NCBI GenBank assembly: GCA_030425385.1
Contig: JAUIAH010000050.1
Span: forward strand, 1 to 40,810
Source of the DNA: Verrucomicrobiia bacterium
Lineage (GTDB): Bacteria > Verrucomicrobiota > Verrucomicrobiia > Verrucomicrobiales > DEV007
DNA length: 40,810 nt
Reading direction: 5' to 3'
Part shown: positions 32,566 through 40,716 of the stretch, one piece after another
How positions within the stretch are numbered: position 1 is the first letter of the stretch
How the letters are laid out: each line of letters begins with the position of its first letter
Position numbers and translations under genes: made by a program
Notes under the pieces: model-generated
Databases searched by the model: none
What the model saw: the letters and a program-made list of their open reading frames with translations, nothing else
What the model was told of the DNA's origin: nothing

Positions 32566-33735
32566 AACCTCGACCTCATCACCGGCATCGAGCACGGACG
32601 TCTCGGGCAATCGTGCCAGAGCATTCGCCTTCGAAAGTCCCAGCATGCCGTGAGAGCGCTGCAACCCCACGGCCACGAAGCTCTGCTTTTCTCTGTCCCA
32701 TAGGCCCCGCACGTAATGCGGACGATTGCCTCGATTCTCCACGGAACGCTTCAACGTCGCCTGCACCCGTATTTGAGGCGCCTGCCCCAGCCATTGGCGA
32801 ATGGCGGAGGCAACAAAGAGATGGAAGCTAACAAAGCTCGAAACAGGATTTCCCGGCAGCCCGAATACCTGACATTCCCCTAAAGTCCCAAACAACACGG
32901 GTTTTCCAGGCTGCACACGCACGCGCCAGAAATGCTCTTCAAAGCCTAACGCTGTCAACACAGACCTCACGTGATCGTGATCACCCACGGACACCCCTCC
33001 GGAAAGGATCAGAAAGTCATTCACATCCGCAGCCTCAGCAATGGCAGCGCGCAAGGAAGCCGGATCATCCATGAGATGCCTCTGCTGCCATCCTGGCCAC
33101 CCCAGCGTTTCGCCTAACAAACACAACATCAGCCCATTGCTCTCGTAGAGTTCCCCGGGCTGCAACGGGGCGCCCACAGGTTTCAACTCGTCGCCCGTCG
33201 ACAACACCTGAACGCGCGGCCAGGGCCGCACGGTCACCGATGCCATCCCTTGCGACGCTAACAAAGCAACCGCGGCCGGGGTCAAGCGATCTCCCGGTTC
33301 TAACAGCTGTTGTCCCACGCAAAGGTCGTCCCCTTGCTCTCGGACGCCCTCCCCTTCACGGATGGCCTCGGCCAAACGAATTCGACCTCGTCCCGTATCG
33401 ACCACGTCTTCCTGCATGACCACCGCAGTAGTACCACTCGGCAAAGGGGCTCCTGTAAAGATCCGCACCGCTTCCCCCGCCCGCAACTCGAAGCCGCGAT
33501 CCACGCCTGCCGGCTGTTCCCCAATGACCTCAAATGTGGTCCCCTCCCCATGCCGCCCTTCTGGTAAGGCATAGCCATCCACCATGGCATTGGCAAATCG
33601 AGGAACGGGCAATTTCGCCACCACGGTCGCCGCCACCAGTCGCCCCAAGGATGCAGACAACGGACACTGCTCGGATCGGGCACACGGAGGCGTCGTCTCC
33701 CGAATCAGATCGAAGGCCGTCGATTCCTCAATCAC
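32545..33735 (-). CDS. moeA: molybdopterin molybdenumtransferase MoeA
   Basis: A 396-residue protein with the MoeA domain order. The N-terminal region has F-A-N-A-M-V-D-G-Y-A; the central MoCF-binding domain has V-L-S-T-G-D-E-L, L-I-L-S-G-G-V-S-V-G-D-H-D, and V-F-G-L-P-G-N-P-V-S-S-F. It inserts molybdate into adenylylated molybdopterin. It starts with GTG, overlapping the stop of the lipoprotein gene upstream by 4 nt, so they are co-transcribed. No other molybdenum-cofactor gene is in the window. Confidence 0.93.
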   Translation of the reverse strand: MIEESTAFDLIRETTPPCARSEQCPLSASLGRLVAATVVAKLPVPRFANAMVDGYALPEGRHGEGTTFEVIGEQPAGVDRGFELRAGEAVRIFTGAPLPSGTTAVVMQEDVVDTGRGRIRLAEAIREGEGVREQGDDLCVGQQLLEPGDRLTPAAVALLASQGMASVTVRPWPRVQVLSTGDELKPVGAPLQPGELYESNGLMLCLLGETLGWPGWQQRHLMDDPASLRAAIAEAADVNDFLILSGGVSVGDHDHVRSVLTALGFEEHFWRVRVQPGKPVLFGTLGECQVFGLPGNPVSSFVSFHLFVASAIRQWLGQAPQIRVQATLKRSVENRGNRPHYVRGLWDREKQSFVAVGLQRSHGMLGLSKANALARLPETSVLDAGDEVEVLPFGLG

Positions 33736-34424
33736 AATGATGAAGGGGGGATCTCTTCCGCAAACGACTCTCCTTCATCGGGAGGCCCCCAATCGGGCAA
33801 GGCCAACGGCTCAGCCTCCCGCGTGGGGGCTCTTGGGTCCACATCGTCGCGGACCGCAGGCGCACCCAACACAGGCACAGGAGGAAGCTCGGGCGCCGGC
33901 GCTGGCGTCACCCGTTTCTCCACAGGCAGCATCTTGGGCTTCAGTTTAGGAGTCGGTTCACGCGCGGCCACCTTCTCCTCTCCAGCCTTTGGCTGAAGCA
34001 ACGGCGGGATGTCGTCGAGCGAGGCCTCAGCCGCCGCGTCATCAGTCGCCACACCATAGTGCATCACCACGGGATCCCCTGAACGCGGCCTACCTGAAAG
34101 GACGTTCGCCACCTGATAACCCGATTGTTTCTGAGCCAACGCCTTCAAGAGGATGATCGATTGATCTTCGCTCGAAGTCGCTTGCAGACGCGCCCCACTG
34201 GGCACCTTCACGCCGCGCTGCAACCGGATCAGAACAAAGGGGGGATCCGCGCCTCCCCGCACGAACGCGATCTCTCCAACATCGAGCGCCTGAGTCGAAG
34301 GCAGCCCCCGAGGGACTTCCTGAGTCGCCGCCACCGTGCGTCCCCGCCCCAAGGTCCCGCAGCTGGCCAAAGCGACCACAAACAGGGCCCACAGGCCAAG
34401 AGACAGGGCATCGATCCACCGCAT
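33732..34424 (-). CDS. Pro-rich lipoprotein
   Basis: Start at 34424 (M-R-W-I-D-A-L), giving 230 residues; the frame reaches 34481. Lipobox A-L-A-S-C at about residues 18-22. Residues about 40-125 are a small beta domain (E-I-A-F-V-R-G-G-A-D-P-P-F-V-L-I-R-L, and so on). The second half is low-complexity, rich in Pro, Glu, Lys and Ala, and could span the periplasm or peptidoglycan. I recognise no family. The stop overlaps the moeA start, though no functional link is evident. Confidence 0.75.
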   Translation of the reverse strand: MRWIDALSLGLWALFVVALASCGTLGRGRTVAATQEVPRGLPSTQALDVGEIAFVRGGADPPFVLIRLQRGVKVPSGARLQATSSEDQSIILLKALAQKQSGYQVANVLSGRPRSGDPVVMHYGVATDDAAAEASLDDIPPLLQPKAGEEKVAAREPTPKLKPKMLPVEKRVTPAPAPELPPVPVLGAPAVRDDVDPRAPTREAEPLALPDWGPPDEGESFAEEIPPSSL

Positions 34425-34545
34425 GACCGCCAGCCTACGAGCCGCGCAAGGCTCAAGCAAACGAATGTTCGTTCCCGCCATGATTCCCGTTGACGCGATG
34501 GAAGATTCCGCATTAGTAGGGGCTTTACGTTTCGGCGCGCAACCT

Positions 34546-34635
34546 GGTCAGGTGGCTGAGTGGTCGAAAGCACATCTTTGCTAAAGATGCGAGCCTTAAC
34601 GGGTTCCGTGGGTTCGAATCCCACCCTGACCGCCA
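34546..34635 (+). tRNA. tRNA-Ser (anticodon GCU)
   Basis: A full class II tRNA. The acceptor stem GGTCAGG pairs with CCTGACC (34625-34631), followed by discriminator G and encoded CCA (34633-34635). The anticodon arm CATCTTTGCTAAAGATG has GCT at 34580-34582, reading AGU/AGC serine codons. A long variable arm and GGTTCGAATCC T-arm follow. A weak TTGACG (34490-34495) lies upstream at promoter distance. Its 3' end is overlapped by the C-terminal codons of a serine recombinase ORF, which suggests an integration site. Confidence 0.95.
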
Positions 34636-36332
34636 TCTTTGCCCAAATGCGAACCGGTTCCGCATTGCCCAGGCATCCCCTCAATCAAGGGGTTTAGGTG
34701 CAGTTGAAACGCAACGCGATACCACGAAGTTCGCAATTTCATCTTGAAGACGCTAGGATCACACTCGCACTTCTCGGTCTCTGGATCGAAACGTGATAGG
34801 GTGATCTTGCCAACTAGGAGTCGGAAAAGGTCTCGTTGCTCCTGAAATCGGAGGGCGTCGAACACGTTCCCGAATTCCAACAAGGCACTCGAGATCTGCT
34901 CATCTTGGACGATCAGCTGTTCCCTCCTCAGGATGTTCATCTTCACGATTTCGCGCTCCAGCTCAAGTTGCTCCTTCTGTGCCGCAAGGGCCTCGGCCTC
35001 TTCCTCAAACGCCGATCCAAGTTTCTGGGCGCCATGCTTGGCAGCGAACTGAACACACCGCTTGAGTTCCTCACAACAGTCAACATACCGCTTCTCCAAC
35101 TCCGCAGCTTTCGCCTTCGAGGGTCTGAGAGACTTCTTCCCCTCCGCTTTGGATTGCGCTACTGTTTCGGCGATGGCCTTGGGATGTTTCCCGAATTCTG
35201 TGAGGACGTTGATCACGAATTCCTCAAAGGGCTTGGAGCTGATGTTCCGTAGCTCACAGGGCGATGCACTGCCGTCTTTGGTGACGTCTCCACAGCTGTA
35301 GTAGACATATGGATTGCCGGTGGGATCTTTCTTCCCGGAGGGCTTCGGCGTCATGAGATTTCCGCAGTGACCGCAGTGAAGGCGTCCCTTCAGTAGAAGT
35401 TGATACTTGTTCCGGTCGTCATGGGGACGGCTTTCACTCCCGTTCTGAACAAGGGCCAGATTTGCGCTTTTCCAAAGTCGTTGGCCAACCAAGGCCTCAT
35501 GCTTCCCTTCATACTCAACCTCGCCGTGGAGAATGATGCCGCGATAAATGGGATTGGTAACAATTCTCGTGACCCGATCCCCAATCCATCGCTTTCCTCC
35601 GACTTCCTCTTCCTCGCCGCTACGCCGGGTGATCTTTCGAGTCTTGGTGGTTAGGCCCAGCTCGTTCAGATTGTCAGCAACAGCCGCAGGGCTTCCTAGC
35701 TGTTCGGTAAGCCTGAAGATCCTTTTGATAAGCGGTGCTTCTTCGTCGTCTGGGGTGAGAATCTTGGTGTCTTTGTCATAGTCGTAGCCAGTGGGAACCC
35801 ATCCGCCGTTCCAAAGTCCTCGCTTGGCGCGTTCGAGACTCTTATGTCGCACGCGTTCGCTGGTTAGCTCCCTCTCAAACTGCCCAAAGCTAAGCAGCAT
35901 GTTCAACATGAGGTTGCCAGCTGGGTCAGAGGTATCGAAGGACTGTGTCGCTGAGACAAAGATGATGCCGTGCCGCTTGAAGACCTCCCAAAGTGAGTAG
36001 AAGTCAGCGATCGATCGCGTCAGTCGATCAAGCTTGTAAACGACAACAGCCTCGATGGTCCCAGCACGGGCAGCGGCCAGGAGATCCCTCAGTGCAGGCC
36101 TTTCCAAGTTCTTCCCAGAGTAGCCGCCATCCGAGAAATGCTCACCCTCAACCCATCCTTCATGCTGCTTGATCGCGATAGCATGACGACAGATATCCCG
36201 TTGCGATTCGAGGCTGTTGTAGTCTTGTCGCGTCTGTTCATCGGTAGATACCCGACTGTAAATGGCGCATCGCTTGAGTTTTGATGCCTTCTCTTTGGGG
36301 CGCCCTACGGGCGCGCTTAAGGTCTGATTCAT
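34596..36332 (-). CDS. large serine recombinase (site-specific)
   Basis: A 578-residue product. The resolvase domain is at about 20-170: Y-S-R-V-S-T-D-E-Q with catalytic Ser at residue 29, then V-V-Y-K-L-D-R-L-T-R-S and S-F-G-Q-F-E-R-E-L-T-S-E-R. A 'recombinase' domain follows (about 195-300), then a zinc ribbon (H-C-G-H-C-G-N-L ... Y-S-C) and a coiled-coil segment (about 400-470, E-E-E-A-E-A-L-A-A-Q-K-E-Q-L-E-L-E). The last ~12 codons (G-G-I-R-T-H-G) are the antisense of the tRNA-Ser 3' half, a common artefact of integrase ORFs running into their tRNA target. A winged-helix gene lies 167 nt upstream. This is probably the integrase of the element to its right. Confidence 0.9.
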   Translation of the reverse strand: MNQTLSAPVGRPKEKASKLKRCAIYSRVSTDEQTRQDYNSLESQRDICRHAIAIKQHEGWVEGEHFSDGGYSGKNLERPALRDLLAAARAGTIEAVVVYKLDRLTRSIADFYSLWEVFKRHGIIFVSATQSFDTSDPAGNLMLNMLLSFGQFERELTSERVRHKSLERAKRGLWNGGWVPTGYDYDKDTKILTPDDEEAPLIKRIFRLTEQLGSPAAVADNLNELGLTTKTRKITRRSGEEEEVGGKRWIGDRVTRIVTNPIYRGIILHGEVEYEGKHEALVGQRLWKSANLALVQNGSESRPHDDRNKYQLLLKGRLHCGHCGNLMTPKPSGKKDPTGNPYVYYSCGDVTKDGSASPCELRNISSKPFEEFVINVLTEFGKHPKAIAETVAQSKAEGKKSLRPSKAKAAELEKRYVDCCEELKRCVQFAAKHGAQKLGSAFEEEAEALAAQKEQLELEREIVKMNILRREQLIVQDEQISSALLEFGNVFDALRFQEQRDLFRLLVGKITLSRFDPETEKCECDPSVFKMKLRTSWYRVAFQLHLNPLIEGMPGQCGTGSHLGKDGGQGGIRTHGTR

Positions 36333-36360
36333 GGTTCGTTCTTAAGGTTCTGTTAGACGT

Positions 36361-36376
36361 ACAAGAATGATCTTGT
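36361..36376. promoter_or_regulatory. inverted repeat upstream of the recombinase
   Basis: ACAAGA-ATGA-TCTTGT, 29-44 nt before the recombinase start. A second, GCCGA-GGA-TCGGC, is at 36413-36425. Both lie in the 167-nt gap between the winged-helix gene and the recombinase, and may be operators or recombinase/regulator sites. Evidence is symmetry and position only. Confidence 0.3.
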
Positions 36377-36499
36377 GTAGAAGCAGGACTACCCGGAACG
36401 AACACTAGAAGAGCCGAGGATCGGCAACGGACACACTTGGACAGGTAGATGACACCCTGACTCTGCCATAGTGGCTCATCGCTGTCGAGCGCGTTCAGC

Positions 36500-36874
36500 C
36501 TACGATCCTACCAGAACGTAGGAACTTCCACGCGAGTTCCCTTTGCGGGCGATAAGACCCTTGTCTTCAAGAGCTTTCAGCCTTCGATACGCGGTTGTCC
36601 GGGAGAGGCGAAACTTAGCGCGAATCTCAGCCGGCGAAACCACCCTGACCTTGGCCACAAACTCAAACATCTCCGCAAGTTCATCCGAGAGTTCTGGTTT
36701 GCTGCCATCCTCGTTGGATGCAGCTATCGCGGAAGCCCTCTGCTCGCGTAGGAGAACTCGGGCAACCCCGGCTGCAAGAATACCTCCAATCCGTTGGATC
36801 CTTTCTTCTTCGCTACGAGGCTCTATGAACGTTCCCATCGATTCAACGAGAAGTTCGTCATTTTGACATGCCAA
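36500..36874 (-). CDS. winged-helix DNA-binding protein
   Basis: A 124-residue product. Residues about 60-120 form a winged helix: V-S-P-A-E-I-R-A-K-F-R-L-S-R-T-T-A-Y-R-R-L-K-A-L-E-D-K-G-L-I, then R-K-G-N-S-R-G-S-S-Y for the wing. The N-terminal half is helical (I-Q-R-I-G-G-I-L-A-A-G-V-A-R-V-L). Small HTH proteins of this kind are found next to serine recombinases in PVC genomes. It would most likely regulate the recombinase (inference). An alternative is a recombination directionality factor. Confidence 0.7.
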   Translation of the reverse strand: MACQNDELLVESMGTFIEPRSEEERIQRIGGILAAGVARVLLREQRASAIAASNEDGSKPELSDELAEMFEFVAKVRVVSPAEIRAKFRLSRTTAYRRLKALEDKGLIARKGNSRGSSYVLVGS

Positions 36875-36892
36875 ATCACACCTTTCTCGCCA

Positions 36893-38467
36893 TCACTTCT
36901 GAAGAAGTGGTTGGAGCAAGACCCTTCTGCGTAGCGGGTCTTCGACCATAATGTCGGACCAAGCCGAGATACTCATTGCGCGGCTCTGTTCGGGAGCGCC
37001 AGGGATGTCGCTGAGGTCGATGCGTTGCTCGCCTTGCCAAAGATAGGCGCTGACATCGGATCCTCCGACAATCTGGTTGATGTCGTTGATCCCTCGCGCC
37101 ACCCCGAAGGTTTCTAAGTCGATGATCTGAAAGCCACTTCCGGATGGCTTCCAATAGCAGGCAACGGACCGCTCCTTGGCATCGAGGTAGAACCCAGTGA
37201 CAACACCAAGATTGTTGATCGCAACCGCACCGCCTCCTGTAGCATCGCTAGGAAGTGGCAAGAGCTTGGCTTCTGCGAAAGTGCCGTCGGAACCGGGATG
37301 CCAAACGCACGGGAGCCTAGCTGCCTTCGAAGTTGGAAGCAGTTCGATGAATCCGCAGATGACTCCCTCATCGTTCACATCGTGAGCGATGCCCTTCGTG
37401 GTGAATCGCATCATTGGTAGAGTGATGCACTTCCACCCATTGCCATCCTTTCGCCATAGCGCGGGTTTGGTCTGGCCTTTCTCGAGCGTCGCTCCAACAA
37501 CTTCAGGAACGAAGTGATCATTGGCACCCATCGCAAATCCTTCGATCTCTGACAGAACCAATGGATTCTCAGCGCGCTGTTTCCAGAGAGCTGGGAGCGT
37601 CTTCCCGCTCCTTTCGATCGAGCCGAACAAGGTTCTTCGTTGGTTGAGGTGCTTGGATCGAAACATCTGATCGGCATCCATCGGGATACCAACACCTTCA
37701 TCACTGCTGTCTGCTCTATCGCACAGCGAAAGGGAGGATTCCCAAAGCGGACGTCCCTCCGGTTTCCACCCCAATCGTGTAGAGGGCAAACGTGACCACG
37801 CACCATCGAGCAAGTCTGCGAGGGGCTTGGCTTCAACGCGTTCGAAGTTGAAGACAACCGTGGGGCGAAGACTCGACCATGCTCCAGACTCTACAGCGAG
37901 GCTCAGAGTCTGCGAAGACATGGGCTGGTCTCGTCGCAGTTGAAGTGGCCACGTCAAACTATCCGATAGAACCGTCTTCGCTGATGAGTAGCGAACGAGG
38001 CTATCAGTATTCCCTTCAACTAGATGCACCGATCCATCCCCGGCGGCTACTTTGAGATTGTGCAGAGGCAGGTGGAACTCGGTGGCTTCATTCCAAACGA
38101 CCATTGGTGACAGTGGTGGGCACAAGATCGGCAACGGGTCGCTGGCCCTTGCCAGCGGAACGCCACCGATCAGAATTCGGAAGCGTATTCCCTTCTCGAT
38201 CACGCCAAACTCATTCAACGGGTGAATGATCAAGCGGACCCCTTTCACCAAAGTAGGCTTGGCCGGTCCAGCGCTTGCCTTGACACGTGATTCGGGAGAG
38301 ATCGAGATCGTGAGCAGAGGCTGAGGATTGCCTGAGTGCGATGTCACAATGGTAGGGACCGCGGCCCTCTGGGGTTCGTCCCTCGATTCGCCGTCATACT
38401 CTAACAAGAGAAACACGAGCAGCGCGAGAAGACTTGCGAAAGCAATCAGGAGGCTGGGCCACTTCAT
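36893..38467 (-). CDS. exported protein with HAF-like repeats
   Basis: A 524-residue product with an N-terminal membrane/signal segment (residues 4-23, L-L-I-A-F-A-S-L-L-A-L-L-V-F-L). The middle (about 60-270) is beta-rich with no clear family. From about 290 it carries HAF-like units of the form I-N-(N/D)-x-x-x-V-(V/I)-(T/G)-(G/x) followed by A-x-(Y/L)-W. Examples are A-V-A-I-N-N-L-G-V-V-T-G-F and G-I-N-D-I-N-Q-I-V-G-G, with P-A-L-W, A-C-Y-W and A-Y-L-W. Such repeats form beta propellers in exported proteins. It begins 21 nt after the sulfatase stop, so both were an operon. An exported or membrane-anchored accessory role is possible. Confidence 0.7.
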   Translation of the reverse strand: MKWPSLLIAFASLLALLVFLLLEYDGESRDEPQRAAVPTIVTSHSGNPQPLLTISISPESRVKASAGPAKPTLVKGVRLIIHPLNEFGVIEKGIRFRILIGGVPLARASDPLPILCPPLSPMVVWNEATEFHLPLHNLKVAAGDGSVHLVEGNTDSLVRYSSAKTVLSDSLTWPLQLRRDQPMSSQTLSLAVESGAWSSLRPTVVFNFERVEAKPLADLLDGAWSRLPSTRLGWKPEGRPLWESSLSLCDRADSSDEGVGIPMDADQMFRSKHLNQRRTLFGSIERSGKTLPALWKQRAENPLVLSEIEGFAMGANDHFVPEVVGATLEKGQTKPALWRKDGNGWKCITLPMMRFTTKGIAHDVNDEGVICGFIELLPTSKAARLPCVWHPGSDGTFAEAKLLPLPSDATGGGAVAINNLGVVTGFYLDAKERSVACYWKPSGSGFQIIDLETFGVARGINDINQIVGGSDVSAYLWQGEQRIDLSDIPGAPEQSRAMSISAWSDIMVEDPLRRRVLLQPLLQK

Positions 38468-38488
38468 TTCGAACTAGGGCTGCCTGCG

Positions 38489-39892
38489 CTACGATTCATC
38501 ATTATCGTCGGGAATGGGATGATGCCACTCCAAATGGCGCTCAAACCATGCATTGACAGCACTGCGCTGATTCGAGGGATGATAGGAAGCTTCCCATCCC
38601 GGAAGCAGGTTGCGAAATGGTGCGAGCTGCTCGGTGCTCGCGGTGTGCGCAAGGTTTGTGAAGGCGTTAGGATCCTTCGTAAGATGGTAGAATTCTTCGG
38701 ACCCATCTTCGTAAGCAATGTAATGATGGGTCTTCGACTTCAGACTGTGATTGCCCCTTGCGTAAGTCGTTCTGATGGCCATCCGTGACCACGTGGCCTG
38801 TGGGTTTGTCAGAAGTGGGCTTAAATCCAGCCCATCGAGCCTCTCTTTCATGGGAATACCAGCCAATTTGCAGAGCGTGGGAAAGAGGTCAATCAGCCCG
38901 ACCGCTTGATCAACGACCTGAGCTTTCGCTTTCGATGCTGGCACAATGATCATGGGTACCCGGGTGGATTCTGGCCAGAGACTGTGTTTGGAAACACGGT
39001 TCTTCTCCCCGAGATGGTAGCCATGATCGGAGACCAACGCGATGACTGTGTTTGGTGGAACGGCGTTCACCACCTTGCCAATCTGCGCATCGACAAACGT
39101 GGTGCAGGCAAGATAAGCCTGGACGCACAGACGCCATTGTTGGTCATCGTTAGCTCGAAGAAATGGCCACTGAGGATAACGCGGCAATTCATGCAGCTCG
39201 CGAGCAATTCTGGGAAGGTCATCGAAATCATCTTCTAGGATCTCCGGCAGCTTGATGGAGGAGATGGGAAACTGATCAAGCCATTTCTGAGGAACGTAGA
39301 ATGGCACGTGGGGACGATGAAAGCCAACCGCCATGAAGAAGGGCTTACTGTTCCTATCATTGTTCTTCTTCAATTGCTCGACGGCCCACGTCGCCGTCGC
39401 ATGATCCGGCATCTCTTCATCCCTCTCTGGAAAGGCTCCCCAGTCGGTTTGTGTGCCTGTGTAGGGAATGCTGTAGTCGGGGCGATAATGGAATCGCACA
39501 TCGTTTGGCGGTTTGGGACCTTTCGGTTTCGGCCCCGAGTTTCCAGTGGGGCCAGCGACATCGACGACCGAAGCGAGCTTGATCCCATGAGTGACTTTGC
39601 CCACACCGAAGGTCCGGTAGCCATGTTTGGAAAAGTGTTGGGGTAAGAGGTGTCCGATAAAGTTCTCCCGATCCTGACTCAGACTCTTGTCCGGTTGCAC
39701 ATAGAGGCCCGTGCTGGATGGGTAGCGCCCGGTTAAGAGGGAGGCGCGCGAGGGGCCGCAGATCGGAGCCTGGCAATGGGCATTGGTAAACAGCGTTCCT
39801 CGGCTCGCCAACGCATCCATGTGAGGAGTCTTGGCGTCAGGATGATCGGCCAGTTGACCGTCGAAGTGGAGTGGCTTCAAAAAAAAGCGCAA
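38489..39892 (-). CDS. Cys-type sulfatase, N-terminally truncated (probable pseudogene)
   Basis: The frame encodes an iduronate-2-sulfatase-like arylsulfatase. The formylglycine motif C-G-P-S-R is at residues 45-49 of this frame. V-S-D-H-G-Y-H-L-G-E-K-N-R at 287-299 and S-K-H-S-L-W supply later metal and sulfate ligands. Normal members start with a signal peptide and V-D-D-L/M, whose Asp pair binds Ca. Here both are missing: the frame opens with M-R-F-F-L, encoded by the complement of an IS3-family element. Real homology begins near A-D-H-P-D-A-K-T-P. Thus the 5' end was lost where the IS remnant now lies. Without Asp ligands and export signal, the product would be inactive. Confidence 0.85.
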   Translation of the reverse strand: MRFFLKPLHFDGQLADHPDAKTPHMDALASRGTLFTNAHCQAPICGPSRASLLTGRYPSSTGLYVQPDKSLSQDRENFIGHLLPQHFSKHGYRTFGVGKVTHGIKLASVVDVAGPTGNSGPKPKGPKPPNDVRFHYRPDYSIPYTGTQTDWGAFPERDEEMPDHATATWAVEQLKKNNDRNSKPFFMAVGFHRPHVPFYVPQKWLDQFPISSIKLPEILEDDFDDLPRIARELHELPRYPQWPFLRANDDQQWRLCVQAYLACTTFVDAQIGKVVNAVPPNTVIALVSDHGYHLGEKNRVSKHSLWPESTRVPMIIVPASKAKAQVVDQAVGLIDLFPTLCKLAGIPMKERLDGLDLSPLLTNPQATWSRMAIRTTYARGNHSLKSKTHHYIAYEDGSEEFYHLTKDPNAFTNLAHTASTEQLAPFRNLLPGWEASYHPSNQRSAVNAWFERHLEWHHPIPDDNDES

Positions 39893-40716
39893 GCCTTGGG
39901 TCTGTAGCGCAGAAGCGCGCGGTGGTTGATCCCGGTTGCGACGAATTGAGCATCCGCCGCCAGTGCGAGCTACTGGGTATCAGCCGCCACGCGTTTTACT
40001 ATCAGCCCCGAGGCGAGAGCGCACTCAATCTTGAGTTGATGCGCCGTATTGATAAAATCCACCTGAGTCATCCGTTCATGGGAACGCGTATGATGACGGA
40101 TCGGCTGCGTCTGCTCGACTACATGGTCAATCGCAAGCGCATCAGCCGACTGATGCGGCTTATGGGAATCGAATCGTTGGCTCCTGGGCCGCACACCAGT
40201 CGTCCTGGACGCGGTCGTGAGCACACGATCTTTCCCTACTTGTTGCGCAGTCGAGCGATTAGTGGCCCCAATCAAGTGTGGTGCACAGACATTACCTATG
40301 TCCCTGTCAGTGAGGGATTCATGTATCTCGTCGCAGTCATGGATTGGTGGAGTCGCTACGTGTTGAGCTGGCGCATATCCAATACGATGGAGGCCGATTT
40401 TTGCATCGAAGCTCTGCATGCCGCCGTTGATCACGCGCAATGTGTGCCCCTCATTTTCAACAACGACCAAGGCTCACAATTCACATCGAAACCGTTCACT
40501 TCGGCACTGCGCACACTTGGGGTCGCGATCAGCATGGATGGACGCGGTCGCTATCTGGACAACATCTTCATCGAGCGTTTGTGGCGCAGCTACAAAACCG
40601 AAGAGGTCTATCTTCACGACTACGAAGACGTTGCTCAACTCTATCGTGGAACCGGCCACTGGTTCGACTTTTACAATACCCAGGGAATGGCGCACAATTT
40701 AGTTAAGACATCTTAA
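39848..40716 (+). mobile_element. IS3-family element, 5'-truncated
   Basis: The region starts inside orfA: codons from 39848 read G-Q-L-T-V-E-V-E-W-L-Q-K-K, the usual C-terminal phrase of IS3-type OrfA. They meet an A8 slip site (39879-39886), after which orfA ends at TAG (39905-39907). orfB continues in the -1 frame. The left inverted repeat and most of orfA are missing, cut off at the sulfatase junction near 39845. The right end is uncertain: orfB diverges from the family consensus after F-Y-N-T-Q, and the next bases contain TTAAGA-CA-TCTTAA (40703-40716). Confidence 0.8.
39871..40716 (+). CDS. IS3-family transposase OrfB (DDE)
   Basis: 281 codons from a GTG inside the slip region; normally made as an OrfAB fusion by -1 frameshifting at A8 (39879-39886). 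L-S-I-R-R-Q-C-E-L-L-G-I-S-R is the HTH-like start of OrfB; the HTH_21 region follows. The DDE integrase core has W-C-T-D-I-T-Y-V (first D), F-N-N-D-Q-G-S-Q-F-T-S (second D) and N-I-F-I-E-R-L-W-R-S-Y-K (E). The C-terminus differs: after W-F-D-F-Y-N-T-Q the usual R-x-H-x-x-L-x-Y-x-T-P is replaced by G-M-A-H-N-L-V-K-T-S, so the last ~20 residues are lost or altered. Probably inactive. Confidence 0.85.
   Translation: MASKKSASLGSVAQKRAVVDPGCDELSIRRQCELLGISRHAFYYQPRGESALNLELMRRIDKIHLSHPFMGTRMMTDRLRLLDYMVNRKRISRLMRLMGIESLAPGPHTSRPGRGREHTIFPYLLRSRAISGPNQVWCTDITYVPVSEGFMYLVAVMDWWSRYVLSWRISNTMEADFCIEALHAAVDHAQCVPLIFNNDQGSQFTSKPFTSALRTLGVAISMDGRGRYLDNIFIERLWRSYKTEEVYLHDYEDVAQLYRGTGHWFDFYNTQGMAHNLVKTS

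Noticed and set aside
34229-34684. 151-codon minus-strand frame starting near the tRNA (with V-G-F-E-P-T-E-P)
   Set aside because: The phrase is antisense tRNA-Ser; the rest is a shifted frame of the lipoprotein gene.
36298-36316. GCGCCC-TAC-GGGCGC palindrome at the recombinase start
   Set aside because: Lies in codons for A-P-V-G-R-P and has no supporting partner site.
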